DNA from: Nocardia cyriacigeorgica
GTDB lineage: Bacteria > Actinomycetota > Actinomycetes > Mycobacteriales > Mycobacteriaceae
Direction of reading: 5' to 3'
DNA length: 64,000 nt
Assembly: GCF_005863245.1 (NCBI RefSeq)
Contig: NZ_VBUT01000001.1
Span: 558,001 to 622,000 of the forward strand
Shown: positions 34,249-43,058 of the stretch, piece by piece
How positions within the stretch are numbered: position 1 is the stretch's first letter
Layout of the letters: every line of letters begins with the position of its first letter
Position numbers and translations under genes: made by a program
Notes under the pieces: generated by a model
What the model saw: only the letters and a program-made list of their open reading frames with translations
The model's database searches: none
Told to the model about the DNA's origin: nothing

Positions 34249-34956
34249 ATGAGCGATCTCGCGAGCGAGGGTTCCGATCCGGCCGAGCGAGCGAGCGAGA
34301 ACATGAACGGCAACGCCCCGGCCGAACGGCCGGAGCGTCGTAGCGGTGATGCCGCGGTGGCCGACGCGGCCGAGCGGGCGAAATCGACCGGTGCCCGCAA
34401 TATCCCGGTGCTGCCGGATCTGCCGCTGCCCGAGGACACCGCGAATCTGCGGCTCGGGCCGGATCTGAGTTCTGCCATGCTCGCACTGCTGCCGCTGGTC
34501 GGCGTGTGGCGCGGTGAGGGCGAAGGCAACGATCCCGAGCGCGGCGACTACCGGTTCGGCCAGCAGATCATCGTCTCCCATGACGGCGGCGACTTCCTGG
34601 CCTGGGACTCCCGCTCCTGGATCATCGAATCCGACGGCAGCTACGGCGGGCCCGATCTGCGCGAGAGCGGATACTGGCGGGTCGGCACGGACGCCGACGA
34701 CGAGGTCATCGAACTGCTGCTGACGCATAGCTCCGGCATCGTCGAGCTGTTCTACGGTCAGGCGCTGACCCAGTCGTCGTGGGAGCTGGCCACCGATGTG
34801 GTGATCCGCAGCCAGTCCGGTGTGGTCGTCGGCGGAGCCAAGCGGCTGTACGGGATCGTCGAGGGCGGGGATCTGGCCTACGTCGAGGAGCGGGTGGTGG
34901 CCGACGGGCCGCTGGAGCCCCGGCTGTCGGCGCGGTTGCAGCGGTATATCGGCTGA
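34249..34956 (+). CDS. Nitrobindin/FABP-like protein (THAP4_heme-bd family, UPF0678)
   Basis: 235 residues from ATG 34249; the first 45 are charged and disordered, and an ATG at 34303 is an alternative start. A 10-strand beta barrel follows with the family motif GVWRGEGEG (GxWxGxG) near residue 85. True nitrobindins bind ferric heme through a C-terminal His (HL-A-L); this protein has [12 protein letters not shown] there, with no His, like the M. tuberculosis neighbour Rv0813c. Heme binding and peroxynitrite isomerase activity are therefore doubtful; lipid or other small ligand binding is possible. Confidence 0.85.
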   Translation: MSDLASEGSDPAERASENMNGNAPAERPERRSGDAAVADAAERAKSTGARNIPVLPDLPLPEDTANLRLGPDLSSAMLALLPLVGVWRGEGEGNDPERGDYRFGQQIIVSHDGGDFLAWDSRSWIIESDGSYGGPDLRESGYWRVGTDADDEVIELLLTHSSGIVELFYGQALTQSSWELATDVVIRSQSGVVVGGAKRLYGIVEGGDLAYVEERVVADGPLEPRLSARLQRYIG

Positions 34957-34969
34957 GTCAGCTGCCTCT

Positions 34970-35002
34970 AGCGCGGTGCCCGATTCGGGTGCCGCGCTTT
35001 TT
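34970..35002. terminator. Hairpin terminator with T-tract
   Basis: AGCGCGG (34970-34976) pairs with CCGCGCT (34992-34998), with CCC/GGG inside, and TTTTT follows on the plus strand. It ends the nitrobindin-like gene; AAAAA on the other side makes it usable for the minus-strand small transcript as well. Confidence 0.7.
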
Positions 35003-35224
35003 CGTGCCCCGGATATGGAACGACCCCCGAGCCGTACCGTTGTGCCGGAGCACATCGGTCCCGATCGGACAAGATCGGGGACTCGGGGGCCGGGTGACTG
35101 CCTGGGATTCGCTATCAGCACGTACTCGCCGAAGGGAATCCATACAGCGGTGGGTGCCTAGCGGGCAGCCACCTCACGCGTCCAAGAGTCAAACATTCTT
35201 CAGACCACCTCCTTCCTTGTGTAC
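34999..35224 (-). ncRNA. Candidate small RNA / short transcript after cydC
   Basis: A minus-strand unit bounded by a promoter (TTGCCG 35258-35253, 17-base spacer, TAGATT 35235-35230) and the hairpin at 34970-35002. The predicted 225-base transcript carries AAGGAGGT (35214-35207) and a 12-codon ORF near its 5' end. No other gene is supported in 34957-35243. Whether it acts as an RNA or only expresses the peptide cannot be told. Confidence 0.45.
35158..35196 (-). CDS. 12-codon mini-ORF with a perfect Shine-Dalgarno
   Basis: ATG 35196 to TAG 35158-35160 encodes MFDSWTREVAAR. AAGGAGGT, fully complementary to the 16S tail, stands 10 bases upstream, stronger than any site in front of the real genes of this window. 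It has its own promoter within the end of cydC. It could be a leader peptide, a functional micropeptide or a ribosome-loading element; no match is recognised with confidence. Confidence 0.5.
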   Translation of the reverse strand: MFDSWTREVAAR

Positions 35225-35229
35225 CGACG

Positions 35230-35258
35230 AATCTAACCACCGGTCAGGAGGTCGGCAA
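35230..35258 (-). promoter_or_regulatory. Candidate promoter of the mini-ORF/small RNA
   Basis: TTGCCG and TAGATT with 17 bases between them, reading leftward; the -35 box overlaps the last codons of cydC. Confidence 0.5.
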
Positions 35259-37127
35259 CGGAATTTCGCGCGGGGCGGACACGGGGTTGTGCGCGGCACC
35301 GGAAACCGTGCTGACCTGGCCCGACGCATCGACGTGCAGGACCAGATCGGCGCGGTGGTCCGGTGGGAGCTGATGTGTGACGACCACCACATCGCGCTCG
35401 GCGTCGACCAGACCGCTGTGCACGTCGAGCAGGGCACGCAGCAGGTCCGCGCCCGCTTCCGCTTCCAGGTGCTCGGTCGGTTCGTCGAGCAGCAGTACCC
35501 GGGCCGGCGAGATGAGCGCCCGCGCCAGCAGAATCCGGCGGCGCTGACCGCCCGACACGGCCGCCGGCCCACCCACCAGATCGGTGTGGATGCCTTCGGG
35601 CAGCGAGTCGAGCCAGGGGCCCGCGCCCACCGCTCGCAGAGCCTGCTCGCCCTCCTCGGCGGTGAGATCGCCGCGCGCCACCCGCAGATTCTCCAGCACG
35701 CTTGTGCCGAAGAGGTGGGCGTCCTCGGCGAAGAAGGTCACGCCGGGGACCGGGGTGCCGAACAGGCCGGCCCACGCCATCAGCAGGGTGGTTTTCCCGG
35801 CGCCGCTGGGGCCGACAATGGCTACGCGGTGGGCGTTCGGACGTTCGGGGAATGCACCGACAGGTCCGGGTAGTGCGGGCGGCGTCACGTCGACGGGGAC
35901 CGGCCTGTTGTCCGGAGCCCCTGGATCGCTTTCGGGCGCCTTCGCCGCGTTCAACCGGTGCAGGGCGGCGCGCGCGGTGGTGAGGGTTTGGGCCGCGGCA
36001 GGCAGGGGGCCGACCGCCTCGAAGGCCGACAGCGGCAGCAGGACCAGGATGGTCAGGGCCATCGGGGTCATGGCGCCGGGGGCACCGCCGTCCGGGCCGT
36101 AGACGGTGATGCCGATGAGCAGGGCGCCGAGCACGCTCGCGCCGATGGACAGCGGGGTGGCAGCCGCCGACCAGGCGCTGCGGGAGGCGGCGGCATCCTC
36201 GGCGGCGACGGCCCGCTTGCTCGCGGCCGAGGCGGCGGCGAGGGCGTCGTCCAGGCGGCCCGCGACGCGCAGTTCGGGGGCATGGTCCAGAACGGTGAGC
36301 GCCTGCGCGGTGAACTCCGCGCGGTCGGCGCGCACCGCCCGCTCGGCCGAGGCCGCGGCCCTGGCCGACAGCCACGGCGCGAGAACTCCCGAAACGATCA
36401 GCGCCACCGCCAGAATCGCGGCGGCGGCGACCGAGATGAGCGCGAGCAGCACCACCGCGGCGATGGACAGGATCGCGGCCACCGCGATCGGCACGAACGA
36501 GCGGACCACCACCGCGCCGAGATCGTCGATATCGCTGCCGACCCGCACGAGCAGGTCGCCGCGCCGCAGATGCGTGGCCGATCGACCGGCCGACGGTCCC
36601 GCCGAACTCGCGACGGGGTCCCTTGACGAGCCCGGGCTGTTCGCAGGGCCCGGGGTACCGTCTCGCCCGTTCGCGTGCGCTTCCGGTGTCAGGCTGTGAT
36701 CACGCCGGTCGCCGGTGACCCGCTGGGCACGCGTACCGGCCGCCGGCACCGGGATCGAATTCCGTCGCGGGATCCACAGATCCGACCGGGCCAGCGCCCG
36801 GTAGGTGGTGGTCCGCGCCGTCGTCATCGCCCGCAGCGCCACATCGTGAGTGGCCAGCCGCTCCAGATACCGGCACAGCCCGCGCGAGATGCCCAGCGCC
36901 CGCACCGCCACCACCGCGACGGTCAGATCCAGCACCGGCGGCATCTGCCAGGCCCGCGCGATCAACCACGCCGCCAGCGCCGCCAGCGCCAGCCCACTGC
37001 CCAGCGCGAGCACACCCCACGCGACCGCCACGGCCACTCGCCACGGCGACAGCCGCAGCATCGACCACATCCCGCGCACGTCACGCATGAGTTCACCTGT
37101 CGAGGCGCGCAGCGGTGCAGGGCTCAC
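35244..37127 (-). CDS. cydC: Cytochrome bd biogenesis ABC exporter subunit CydC
   Basis: 627 residues from GTG 37127, seven bases after GGAGG and overlapping the cydD stop. CydDC exports cysteine/glutathione-like thiols and is needed for cytochrome bd assembly. The membrane domain (about 25-400) is followed by an ATPase with Walker A GPSGAGKTTLLMAW, signature VSGGQRRRILLARALI and Walker B VLLLDEPTEHLE. Residues about 118-186 (DLWIPRRNSIPV... through GPSAGRSATH) are a low-complexity polar insertion between LARSD and LRRGDLLVRVG, where family members are directly joined. Confidence 0.93.
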   Translation of the reverse strand: MSPAPLRASTGELMRDVRGMWSMLRLSPWRVAVAVAWGVLALGSGLALAALAAWLIARAWQMPPVLDLTVAVVAVRALGISRGLCRYLERLATHDVALRAMTTARTTTYRALARSDLWIPRRNSIPVPAAGTRAQRVTGDRRDHSLTPEAHANGRDGTPGPANSPGSSRDPVASSAGPSAGRSATHLRRGDLLVRVGSDIDDLGAVVVRSFVPIAVAAILSIAAVVLLALISVAAAAILAVALIVSGVLAPWLSARAAASAERAVRADRAEFTAQALTVLDHAPELRVAGRLDDALAAASAASKRAVAAEDAAASRSAWSAAATPLSIGASVLGALLIGITVYGPDGGAPGAMTPMALTILVLLPLSAFEAVGPLPAAAQTLTTARAALHRLNAAKAPESDPGAPDNRPVPVDVTPPALPGPVGAFPERPNAHRVAIVGPSGAGKTTLLMAWAGLFGTPVPGVTFFAEDAHLFGTSVLENLRVARGDLTAEEGEQALRAVGAGPWLDSLPEGIHTDLVGGPAAVSGGQRRRILLARALISPARVLLLDEPTEHLEAEAGADLLRALLDVHSGLVDAERDVVVVTHQLPPDHRADLVLHVDASGQVSTVSGAAHNPVSAPREIPLPTS

Positions 37128-39268
37128 AGCGCCACCTCCTGCGGACGAGTGGTGGCGGGGACCTCGATGACGGTGTCGGCGACCGCAAGCAGGGGTGGGC
37201 GGTGAGCGACGATGACGACTGTCGCGCCGGTGCGGGCGCGGGCGGTGAGGGCGGTGAGCACCGCCGCTTCGCTGTCGGCGTCGAGGTGGGCGGTGGGTTC
37301 GTCGAGCAGCAGGATGGGGCGGTCGGCGGCCAGCACGCGGGTCAGGGCCATGCGTTGACGCTGGCCGAGGGACAGACCCGCACCGCCCGCGCCGACCCGG
37401 GTGTCCCAGCGGTCCGGGAGCTCGTCCAGCACGGCATCGAAACCGGTTGCCGCGCAGGCCGCCTCGAGTTCGTCGAGCACCCGGGCCGACTGCTTGCGCG
37501 GCGGCTCGGTGACGCGAGCGCCGAGCAGTTCCAGGTTCTCCCGCAGCGTGCCCGGCACCAGCACCGGACGCTGCGGCAGCCACGCCACCCGCGACCACCA
37601 CCGCGCCGAATCGAGGTCGCGCACATCGACGCCGTCGACCCGGACCGCGCCGCGATCCGGCGTGATCAGCCCGAGCACCGCTTGCAGCACAGTCGATTTC
37701 CCGCAGCCATTCGGGCCGGTCAGCACCGTGACAGCACCTGGTTTCAGCACCGCCGACAGCCCATCCGGTGCAAGACCGTCACGAGCGCGGACAGCGAGAT
37801 CACACAGTTCGATCACGCCGACCGAAGAAAACGACTTCGCCTCGGTTCCGCCGGAATACACGGCGGCTCCATTCTGCGCGGGGTCGTACCTGTCGACGTC
37901 CTGGAGTGGCGGCTCGGACGAGCGCCCGCCGGTCACACTCCCGCCCGCCCGATCGCTGCTACCAACTGGCACACCGGCACGCACTGAGCGCCCGCCCGGA
38001 CCATTCGAGGCATGGATCGAAGCCTCGGACGAGCGCCGGCTGCCAAGCCGCTCAGCACTTTGATCGCCGAGGTCAGTGGGCGCACCGTGCTGCGCAGAAT
38101 GTTCAGTCGAGGAGTCCGTACCGGCTCGGCGATCGCCCTCGGCGGTCGAGTCGTCCACTCTCCCCTCGGTGCCAACGGGGTCGAGCACCGCGAACGCCTT
38201 GTCCGCCGCCGCCATTCCGTCCTGCGCCGCGTGGAACCGCTCGCCGACGGTCCGCAATGGCAGATACACCTCCGGCGCCAGCACCAGCGCGACAATGCCC
38301 GCGTACAGGCTCATCTCGCCGAAGACCAGGCGCAGGCCGATGGAGACGGCGATCAGCGCGACCGACAGCGTGGCAAGCATCTCCAGCACCATCGACGACA
38401 GGAATGCGATGCGTAGCGCCGACATGGTGCGGTGACGGAGAGCGTCGCCGAGTTCCTGGACCCGGCCTGCCATCGTGCGCGGCTGATCGTCCGGCCGACC
38501 CGACGCCGAGGCAGACCCATGCGACAAGCCGCCCGCACCGGAACTGGCACGAGCCACGGCCGCCGGCGAACCGGGCGCCTCGGGGGCTTCCGGTGCGCCC
38601 GCCGCGCTCTCGCGCCCCAGCGCCCGCAACGTCGGCATGCCGGCGAACAAATCGAGCAGCTGATCCGACAGCCGCGTGGTGGCGTCGAGGGTGGCGCGCG
38701 CCCGCCCTTCGGTGAGCAGGCCGATGAGGATCATGAAGATCGGGATCAGCGGCAGCGTGATCACCACGATGATCCCGGAGGTCAGATCGTGCATCGCGAT
38801 GACGATCCACACCACCGGCGGCACCAGCACCGCGAGCAGCAGCGCGGGCAGGTACCCGACGAGGTAGCCGCGCAGCCCGGACAGTCCGGTGCCGACCACC
38901 ACCGCCAATTCGGTTCGGCGCGATTCCAGTTCGCGCGGCGGCATCTGCGCCCCCGCCTCCAGCACCGACTGTTCCAGTTCGGCGACCACCGACGCGCCCG
39001 CGCGGTGCGCGATCCTGGCCTGCACCCAGGTGGCGAGCACACGGCAGCCGACCGCGAGGGCGAGCACGACCAACTCGACACTCCACGTGCCGATCTCGCG
39101 GGCGCCGGGATCGGTGATGACCCCCGCGAGCACCCGTCCGATCATCACCGCGGCGACCACGATGGCGATGGTCGTCAGGACCGAAAGCCCGACGCTCAGG
39201 ACCAGGTAGCGCCGCGCCGAACGCGCATACCGCCACAGACGCGGGTCGACGGGCGGGCGGCGGGCCAT
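37124..39268 (-). CDS. cydD: Cytochrome bd biogenesis ABC exporter subunit CydD
   Basis: 714 residues, well above the usual 550-590. Membrane helices lie in about 20-340, and the ATPase domain follows from about 485 with Walker [17 protein letters not shown], signature LSLGQRQRMALTRVLA and Walker B ILLLDEPTAHLD. The extra length comes from two polar low-complexity segments: about residues 221-268 (Ala/Ser/Gly/Pro-rich, inside the membrane domain) and about 368-483 (Ser/Gly/Asp-rich linker before the ATPase). The catalytic parts look intact. Stop overlaps cydC GTG. Confidence 0.93.
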   Translation of the reverse strand: MARRPPVDPRLWRYARSARRYLVLSVGLSVLTTIAIVVAAVMIGRVLAGVITDPGAREIGTWSVELVVLALAVGCRVLATWVQARIAHRAGASVVAELEQSVLEAGAQMPPRELESRRTELAVVVGTGLSGLRGYLVGYLPALLLAVLVPPVVWIVIAMHDLTSGIIVVITLPLIPIFMILIGLLTEGRARATLDATTRLSDQLLDLFAGMPTLRALGRESAAGAPEAPEAPGSPAAVARASSGAGGLSHGSASASGRPDDQPRTMAGRVQELGDALRHRTMSALRIAFLSSMVLEMLATLSVALIAVSIGLRLVFGEMSLYAGIVALVLAPEVYLPLRTVGERFHAAQDGMAAADKAFAVLDPVGTEGRVDDSTAEGDRRAGTDSSTEHSAQHGAPTDLGDQSAERLGSRRSSEASIHASNGPGGRSVRAGVPVGSSDRAGGSVTGGRSSEPPLQDVDRYDPAQNGAAVYSGGTEAKSFSSVGVIELCDLAVRARDGLAPDGLSAVLKPGAVTVLTGPNGCGKSTVLQAVLGLITPDRGAVRVDGVDVRDLDSARWWSRVAWLPQRPVLVPGTLRENLELLGARVTEPPRKQSARVLDELEAACAATGFDAVLDELPDRWDTRVGAGGAGLSLGQRQRMALTRVLAADRPILLLDEPTAHLDADSEAAVLTALTARARTGATVVIVAHRPPLLAVADTVIEVPATTRPQEVAL

Positions 39269-39271
39269 GAC

Positions 39272-40381
39272 CTACTCCTCGACGACGGGCTGGCGCGACA
39301 GACCGATACCGGGCGGGATCTGCTCAACGGTAATGCGCTTGCGGAACACCCAGTAGGTCCAGCCCTGGTAGAGCAGCACCACCGGCGTCACGATGACCGC
39401 CGCCCAGCTCATCACCTTCAGCGTGTACGGCGTGGACGAGGCGTTGTCGACGTTCAGGCTGAACGCGGGGTCGATGGTCGAGGGCAGCACATCCGGGAAC
39501 AGCGAACCGAACAGCAACGCCGACGCGGCCACGATCACCAGCGCGGTGCCGGTGAAGGCCCAGCCGTCACGCTCGGCGAAGTGCGCGACGGCAGCGACGG
39601 CCAGGCCGAGCACCGCGAGCCCGAGCGGGATCCAGGTCCAGTCGGCGCCGTAGGCGAGCTGGGTCCACAGCCCGAATCCGCCGACCACCAGCGCGGTGGG
39701 GGCCAGCAGCAACCGCCCGGTGCGCATGGCATCCTCGCGCACCTCGCCGCCGGTCTTCAAGCTCAGGAACACCGCGCCGTGCAGGGCGAACAGCAGGCCG
39801 GTGGTGAGCGCGCCGAGCAGCGCGTACGGGCTGAGCAGGTCGAGGAACGAGCCGGTCATCTGGTGATCGGCGTCGAGCGGGACGCCGCGCACGATATTGG
39901 CGAAGACCCAGCCCCAGGCCAGCGCGGGCACCCAGGATCCGATGCCGATGCCGAGGTCGCAGCGCGCCCGCCACACCGGATCGTCGATCTTGCCGCGGTA
40001 TTCGATGGCGCAGATCCGCAGGATCAACGCGACCAGCAGCAACAGCAGCGGGAAATAGAACCCGGAGAACAGGCTGGCGTACCACTCGGGGAACGCCGCG
40101 AACATGGCGCCGCCCGCGGTGATCAGCCACACCTCGTTGCCGTCCCAGACCGGGCCGATGGTGTTGAGCACCACGCGTCTGCGGGTGTCTGCGGCGTGAG
40201 CGTCAGGCCCGGAGGCGGCAGCTTGCGTAACCACGGAGGGCCCGCGAGCGCCGCGATCGGATACAGCGCCTCGTCCCAGGACCGGCATCAGCATGCCGAC
40301 GCCGAAGTCGAAGCCCTCCAGCACGAAGTAGCCGGTGAACAGCACGCCGATCAGAACGAACCAGAACTCTTGCAGATCCAT
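39272..40381 (-). CDS. cydB: Cytochrome bd ubiquinol/menaquinol oxidase subunit II
   Basis: 369 residues with eight to nine membrane helices, starting MDLQEFWFVLIGVLFTGYFV. The conserved EGFDFGVGMLMPVLGR and RRRVVLNTIGPVWDGNEVWLITAGGAMFAAFPEWYA blocks are present, but about 25 residues (AVSDRGARGPSVVTQAAASG, continuing to HAAD) stand between them where other CydB proteins have a few. The DNA of this insertion is a copy of a repeat found at 34173-34226. The reading frame is kept. CydB forms the heterodimer with CydA. Confidence 0.95.
   Translation of the reverse strand: MDLQEFWFVLIGVLFTGYFVLEGFDFGVGMLMPVLGRGAVSDRGARGPSVVTQAAASGPDAHAADTRRRVVLNTIGPVWDGNEVWLITAGGAMFAAFPEWYASLFSGFYFPLLLLLVALILRICAIEYRGKIDDPVWRARCDLGIGIGSWVPALAWGWVFANIVRGVPLDADHQMTGSFLDLLSPYALLGALTTGLLFALHGAVFLSLKTGGEVREDAMRTGRLLLAPTALVVGGFGLWTQLAYGADWTWIPLGLAVLGLAVAAVAHFAERDGWAFTGTALVIVAASALLFGSLFPDVLPSTIDPAFSLNVDNASSTPYTLKVMSWAAVIVTPVVLLYQGWTYWVFRKRITVEQIPPGIGLSRQPVVEE
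40197..40247 (+). repeat. Dispersed repeat, copy B, inside cydB
   Basis: TGAGCGTCAG-(GCC)-CGGAGGCGGCAGC-TT-GCGTAACCACG-GAGG follows copy A (34173-34226) element by element. It is antisense to cydB and codes for most of the extra segment between residues about 40 and 64. Confidence 0.75.
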
Positions 40382-40390
40382 CGTCGGCTC

Positions 40391-41890
40391 CTAGTAGGCG
40401 AACGAAAGCTGTTCGACGGCAGGCTCTTCGGTGCGCGGTTTCGCGCCGGGCTCCCCGGTGTCGTCCGGTCCCTTCGCGGGCGCGGGTGCGCCGGGTTTGT
40501 CCGGCCCCTCGATGACGTAGCGGCGCATCAGGTAGAACCACACCACCGCCAGCAGGCCGTACACGATCGTGAAGGTGATCAGCGAGACCCATACCGTGGT
40601 CGCGGAATGGTTCGACACGCCGTCCTGCACCAGTAGTCGCAGGTTCGGGTCACCGGTGGGGTTGGGCACCACCACCCAGGGCTGGCGCCCCATCTCGGTG
40701 AACACCCAGCCCGCGCTGTTGGCCAGGAACGGAGTCGGGATGGCCAGCAGACTCAGCCAGGAGAACCAGCGCTGATCGGGCACCCGGCCACGGCGCATCA
40801 CCCACAGCCCGGCGATGGCCAGCAGGGCCGAGCCCCCGGCCAGGCCGATCATGGCGCGGAAGGACCAGTAGGTGACGAACAGGTTGGGCCGGTAGTCGCC
40901 GACGCCGTACTTCTCGTTGTAGGTCTTCTGCAGGTCGACGACGCCGTCGAGCGTCACGCCGGTGAACTTGCCCTCGGCCAGCCACGGCAGCACATACGGC
41001 ACCTCGATGACGTGGGTGACGCTGTCGCAGTTGTTGTGCGTGCCGACCGTCAGCACCGAGAAGTCCGGGTTGGTCGCGGTGTGGCACAACGATTCCGCCG
41101 ACGCCATCTTCATCGGCTGCTGCTCGAACATCAGCTTGCCCTGGACGTCGCCGGTGTAGATCAGTGCGACGCCCGACAGCGCGATCACCGCCAGCGAGGC
41201 CCGGGCGGCCGGGCGCCACATGGTCTTGGCCTCGACGAGCTTCTTCTCGTCGCCGCTGCGCGCGTTGCGCACCATCCACCAGCCCGCGATACCGGCGACG
41301 AAGGTGGCCGCGGTCAGGAACGATCCCGCGACGACGTGCGGAAACGCCGCCAGCGCAGTGTTATTGGTGAGCAGTTCGACGATGCTGGTCAGCTCGGCGC
41401 GCCCGGTCTCCGGGTTGTAGCGGGCGCCCACCGGATGCTGCATGAACGAGTTGGCGGCGATGATGAAGTACGCCGAGGCGTTGACGCCGATCGCCACCAT
41501 CCAGATGGTCGCCAGGTGCAGCAGTTTCGGCAGGCGGGACCAGCCGAAGATCCAGAGTCCGATGAAGGTGGACTCCATGAAGAAGGCGACAAGGCCCTCC
41601 AGCGCGAGCGGCGCGCCGAAGACGTCGCCGACGAAGCGGGAGTATTCGCTCCAGTTCATGCCGAACTGGAATTCCTGCACGATGCCCGTGGCGACGCCGA
41701 GGGCGAAGTTGATCAGGAACAGCTTCCCGAAGAACTTGGTGAGCCGGTACCAGTGTTCCTTGCCGGTGATCACCCACGCGGTCTGCATACCCGCGATGAG
41801 CGGGGCGAGTCCGATGGTGAGCGGCACGAACAGGAAGTGGTAGACGGTCGTGATGCCGAACTGCCACCGCGAGACGTCCAAGGCACTCAC
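40391..41890 (-). CDS. cydA: Cytochrome bd oxidase subunit I
   Basis: 499 residues from GTG 41890 with GGAGG six bases upstream. The low-spin/high-spin heme ligands are visible as TTVYHFLFVP (His18, b595) and AAFPHVVAGS (His near 186, b558), and the GRQPW quinol-site motif reads TEMGRQPWVV. The Q-loop is short, as in Gram-positive and actinobacterial enzymes. It reduces oxygen with menaquinol without pumping protons, used at low oxygen or under respiratory stress. Order cydA-cydB-cydD-cydC forms an operon with spacing of 9 bases or less. Confidence 0.97.
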   Translation of the reverse strand: MSALDVSRWQFGITTVYHFLFVPLTIGLAPLIAGMQTAWVITGKEHWYRLTKFFGKLFLINFALGVATGIVQEFQFGMNWSEYSRFVGDVFGAPLALEGLVAFFMESTFIGLWIFGWSRLPKLLHLATIWMVAIGVNASAYFIIAANSFMQHPVGARYNPETGRAELTSIVELLTNNTALAAFPHVVAGSFLTAATFVAGIAGWWMVRNARSGDEKKLVEAKTMWRPAARASLAVIALSGVALIYTGDVQGKLMFEQQPMKMASAESLCHTATNPDFSVLTVGTHNNCDSVTHVIEVPYVLPWLAEGKFTGVTLDGVVDLQKTYNEKYGVGDYRPNLFVTYWSFRAMIGLAGGSALLAIAGLWVMRRGRVPDQRWFSWLSLLAIPTPFLANSAGWVFTEMGRQPWVVVPNPTGDPNLRLLVQDGVSNHSATTVWVSLITFTIVYGLLAVVWFYLMRRYVIEGPDKPGAPAPAKGPDDTGEPGAKPRTEEPAVEQLSFAY

Positions 41891-41907
41891 ACTGACCTCC
41901 TGGCGAT

Positions 41908-41934
41908 CTACGACGTGTCGTAGTAAAGACTACG
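41908..41934. promoter_or_regulatory. Overlapping palindromes before cydA
   Basis: CTACGACGTGTCGTAG (41908-41923) has 7-base arms around GT, and CGTAGTAAAGACTACG (41919-41934) has 6-base arms around AAAG; they overlap by five bases. Their place 18-44 bases upstream of the cydA start suggests an operator. They do not match the Rex consensus (TGTGAACGCGTTCACA type). Confidence 0.55.
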
Positions 41935-42007
41935 CGTGAGGTCAGCCCGGTCAACGTGTCGCGCGACACGACACGCCGACCGCTCGCGGGCCGGTCAGGG
42001 CCGGGGT

Positions 42008-42928
42008 TCACCAGTCGGCGATCGAACCCGCCCGCTCGATACCGCGCTCGACCAGCTCGACGATCTCGGCGGCATGGTCCGGCGCCGACATCCGCAGCCC
42101 GTCCAGCGAGTTCACCCGCGCGGCCAGTGTGATGCTCGACAGCATCCAGATGGAATCGCAGGTGAGCAGGTCAGCGGTGTACAGCGATTCGTAGCGGCAG
42201 TCGTAGCCCGCCTTCTTCGCCTCCGCGTAGAACGCCCGCTGGGTGACGCCGGGCAGCACACCGTTCTTCGCCGGCGGGGTGATCAACTGCTTGTCACGCA
42301 CGATGACCACCGTGGAACGCGGCCCCTCCAGCACCCGGTTCTCGGTGCTGGTGAAGATCACATCATCGGCGCCCATCCGAGCGGCGAAACGCAGCGCGGC
42401 CATATTCGTCGCGTAGGACAGCGTTTTCGCGCCGAGCAGCTGCCACGGCGCGGCCTGCGCGAGATCGATCGAGATACCGCGCGACAACGTCACTACCGAC
42501 ACGCCCTCGGTCCTGGCCTTGGCCACCCGCGCAGGCACCCCGACCACCAGGACATAGGAGGTCGGCACCGGCACCGTCTCCGACAGCTCACCGGAGGTCA
42601 CCGAGGCCTTGACACTGTTCAGGTCGGCATCGCGGCCGCGGGTCAGCACCAGCCGCATCAGCCCCTCCTGCTCGGAGCCCCACTCCTTGGCCGCGGTCTC
42701 GACAGCCTCGCGCCAGCGACCGAGTTCGGGCTCCGGTAGGTCGAGCGCCTGAGCCGAGCGGCGCAACCGCGCGAGATGGAATTCGAGGGCGCACGCATTG
42801 CCCTCGCGCACCAGAATCGTTTCGAAAACGCCATCACCACGCAGTGCGCCGATATCGTCGGCAAACAACAACGGCGCGTCCGCATCTCGGACCTCACCGT
42901 CGAGTGTTACAAGAACTCGATCCACCAT
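42008..42928 (-). CDS. pabC: Aminodeoxychorismate lyase-like class IV aminotransferase
   Basis: 306 residues. Fold-type IV PLP enzyme: LRGDGVFETILVREG near residue 29, the PLP lysine in LLGAKTLSYATNMAA (about 170), FTSTENRVLEGPRSTVVIV and TPPAKNGVLPGVTQ at the phosphate-binding turn. PabC releases pyruvate from aminodeoxychorismate to give p-aminobenzoate for folate. It matches Rv0812 and is divergent from ygfZ, as in mycobacteria. A D-amino-acid transaminase role cannot be excluded from sequence. Confidence 0.88.
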   Translation of the reverse strand: MVDRVLVTLDGEVRDADAPLLFADDIGALRGDGVFETILVREGNACALEFHLARLRRSAQALDLPEPELGRWREAVETAAKEWGSEQEGLMRLVLTRGRDADLNSVKASVTSGELSETVPVPTSYVLVVGVPARVAKARTEGVSVVTLSRGISIDLAQAAPWQLLGAKTLSYATNMAALRFAARMGADDVIFTSTENRVLEGPRSTVVIVRDKQLITPPAKNGVLPGVTQRAFYAEAKKAGYDCRYESLYTADLLTCDSIWMLSSITLAARVNSLDGLRMSAPDHAAEIVELVERGIERAGSIADW

Positions 42929-43058
42929 GCGAAGAAGCGTAGGCCACCAAGCCCCGCCGCGACGGGCTACGGGCGCACCGTTGTCGCTGGATGGACAATC
43001 CGCCCCTCGACCATGCGCGTCCGGAACCCTGTCGGAGCTTTCGCCTAGAGTGGGTTGC

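Noticed and set aside
34249..34956. Functional heme nitrobindin
   Set aside because: The C-terminal His that binds heme iron is missing, so only the fold is assigned.
38432..40636. 734-residue plus-strand frame rich in His, Asp and Arg
   Set aside because: Antisense shadow of cydD, cydB and cydA with the typical His/Arg/Gln bias of such frames.
41908..41934. Rex binding site before cydA
   Set aside because: The palindromes do not contain the TGTGA/TCACA half sites of Rex operators; retained only as an unassigned operator.
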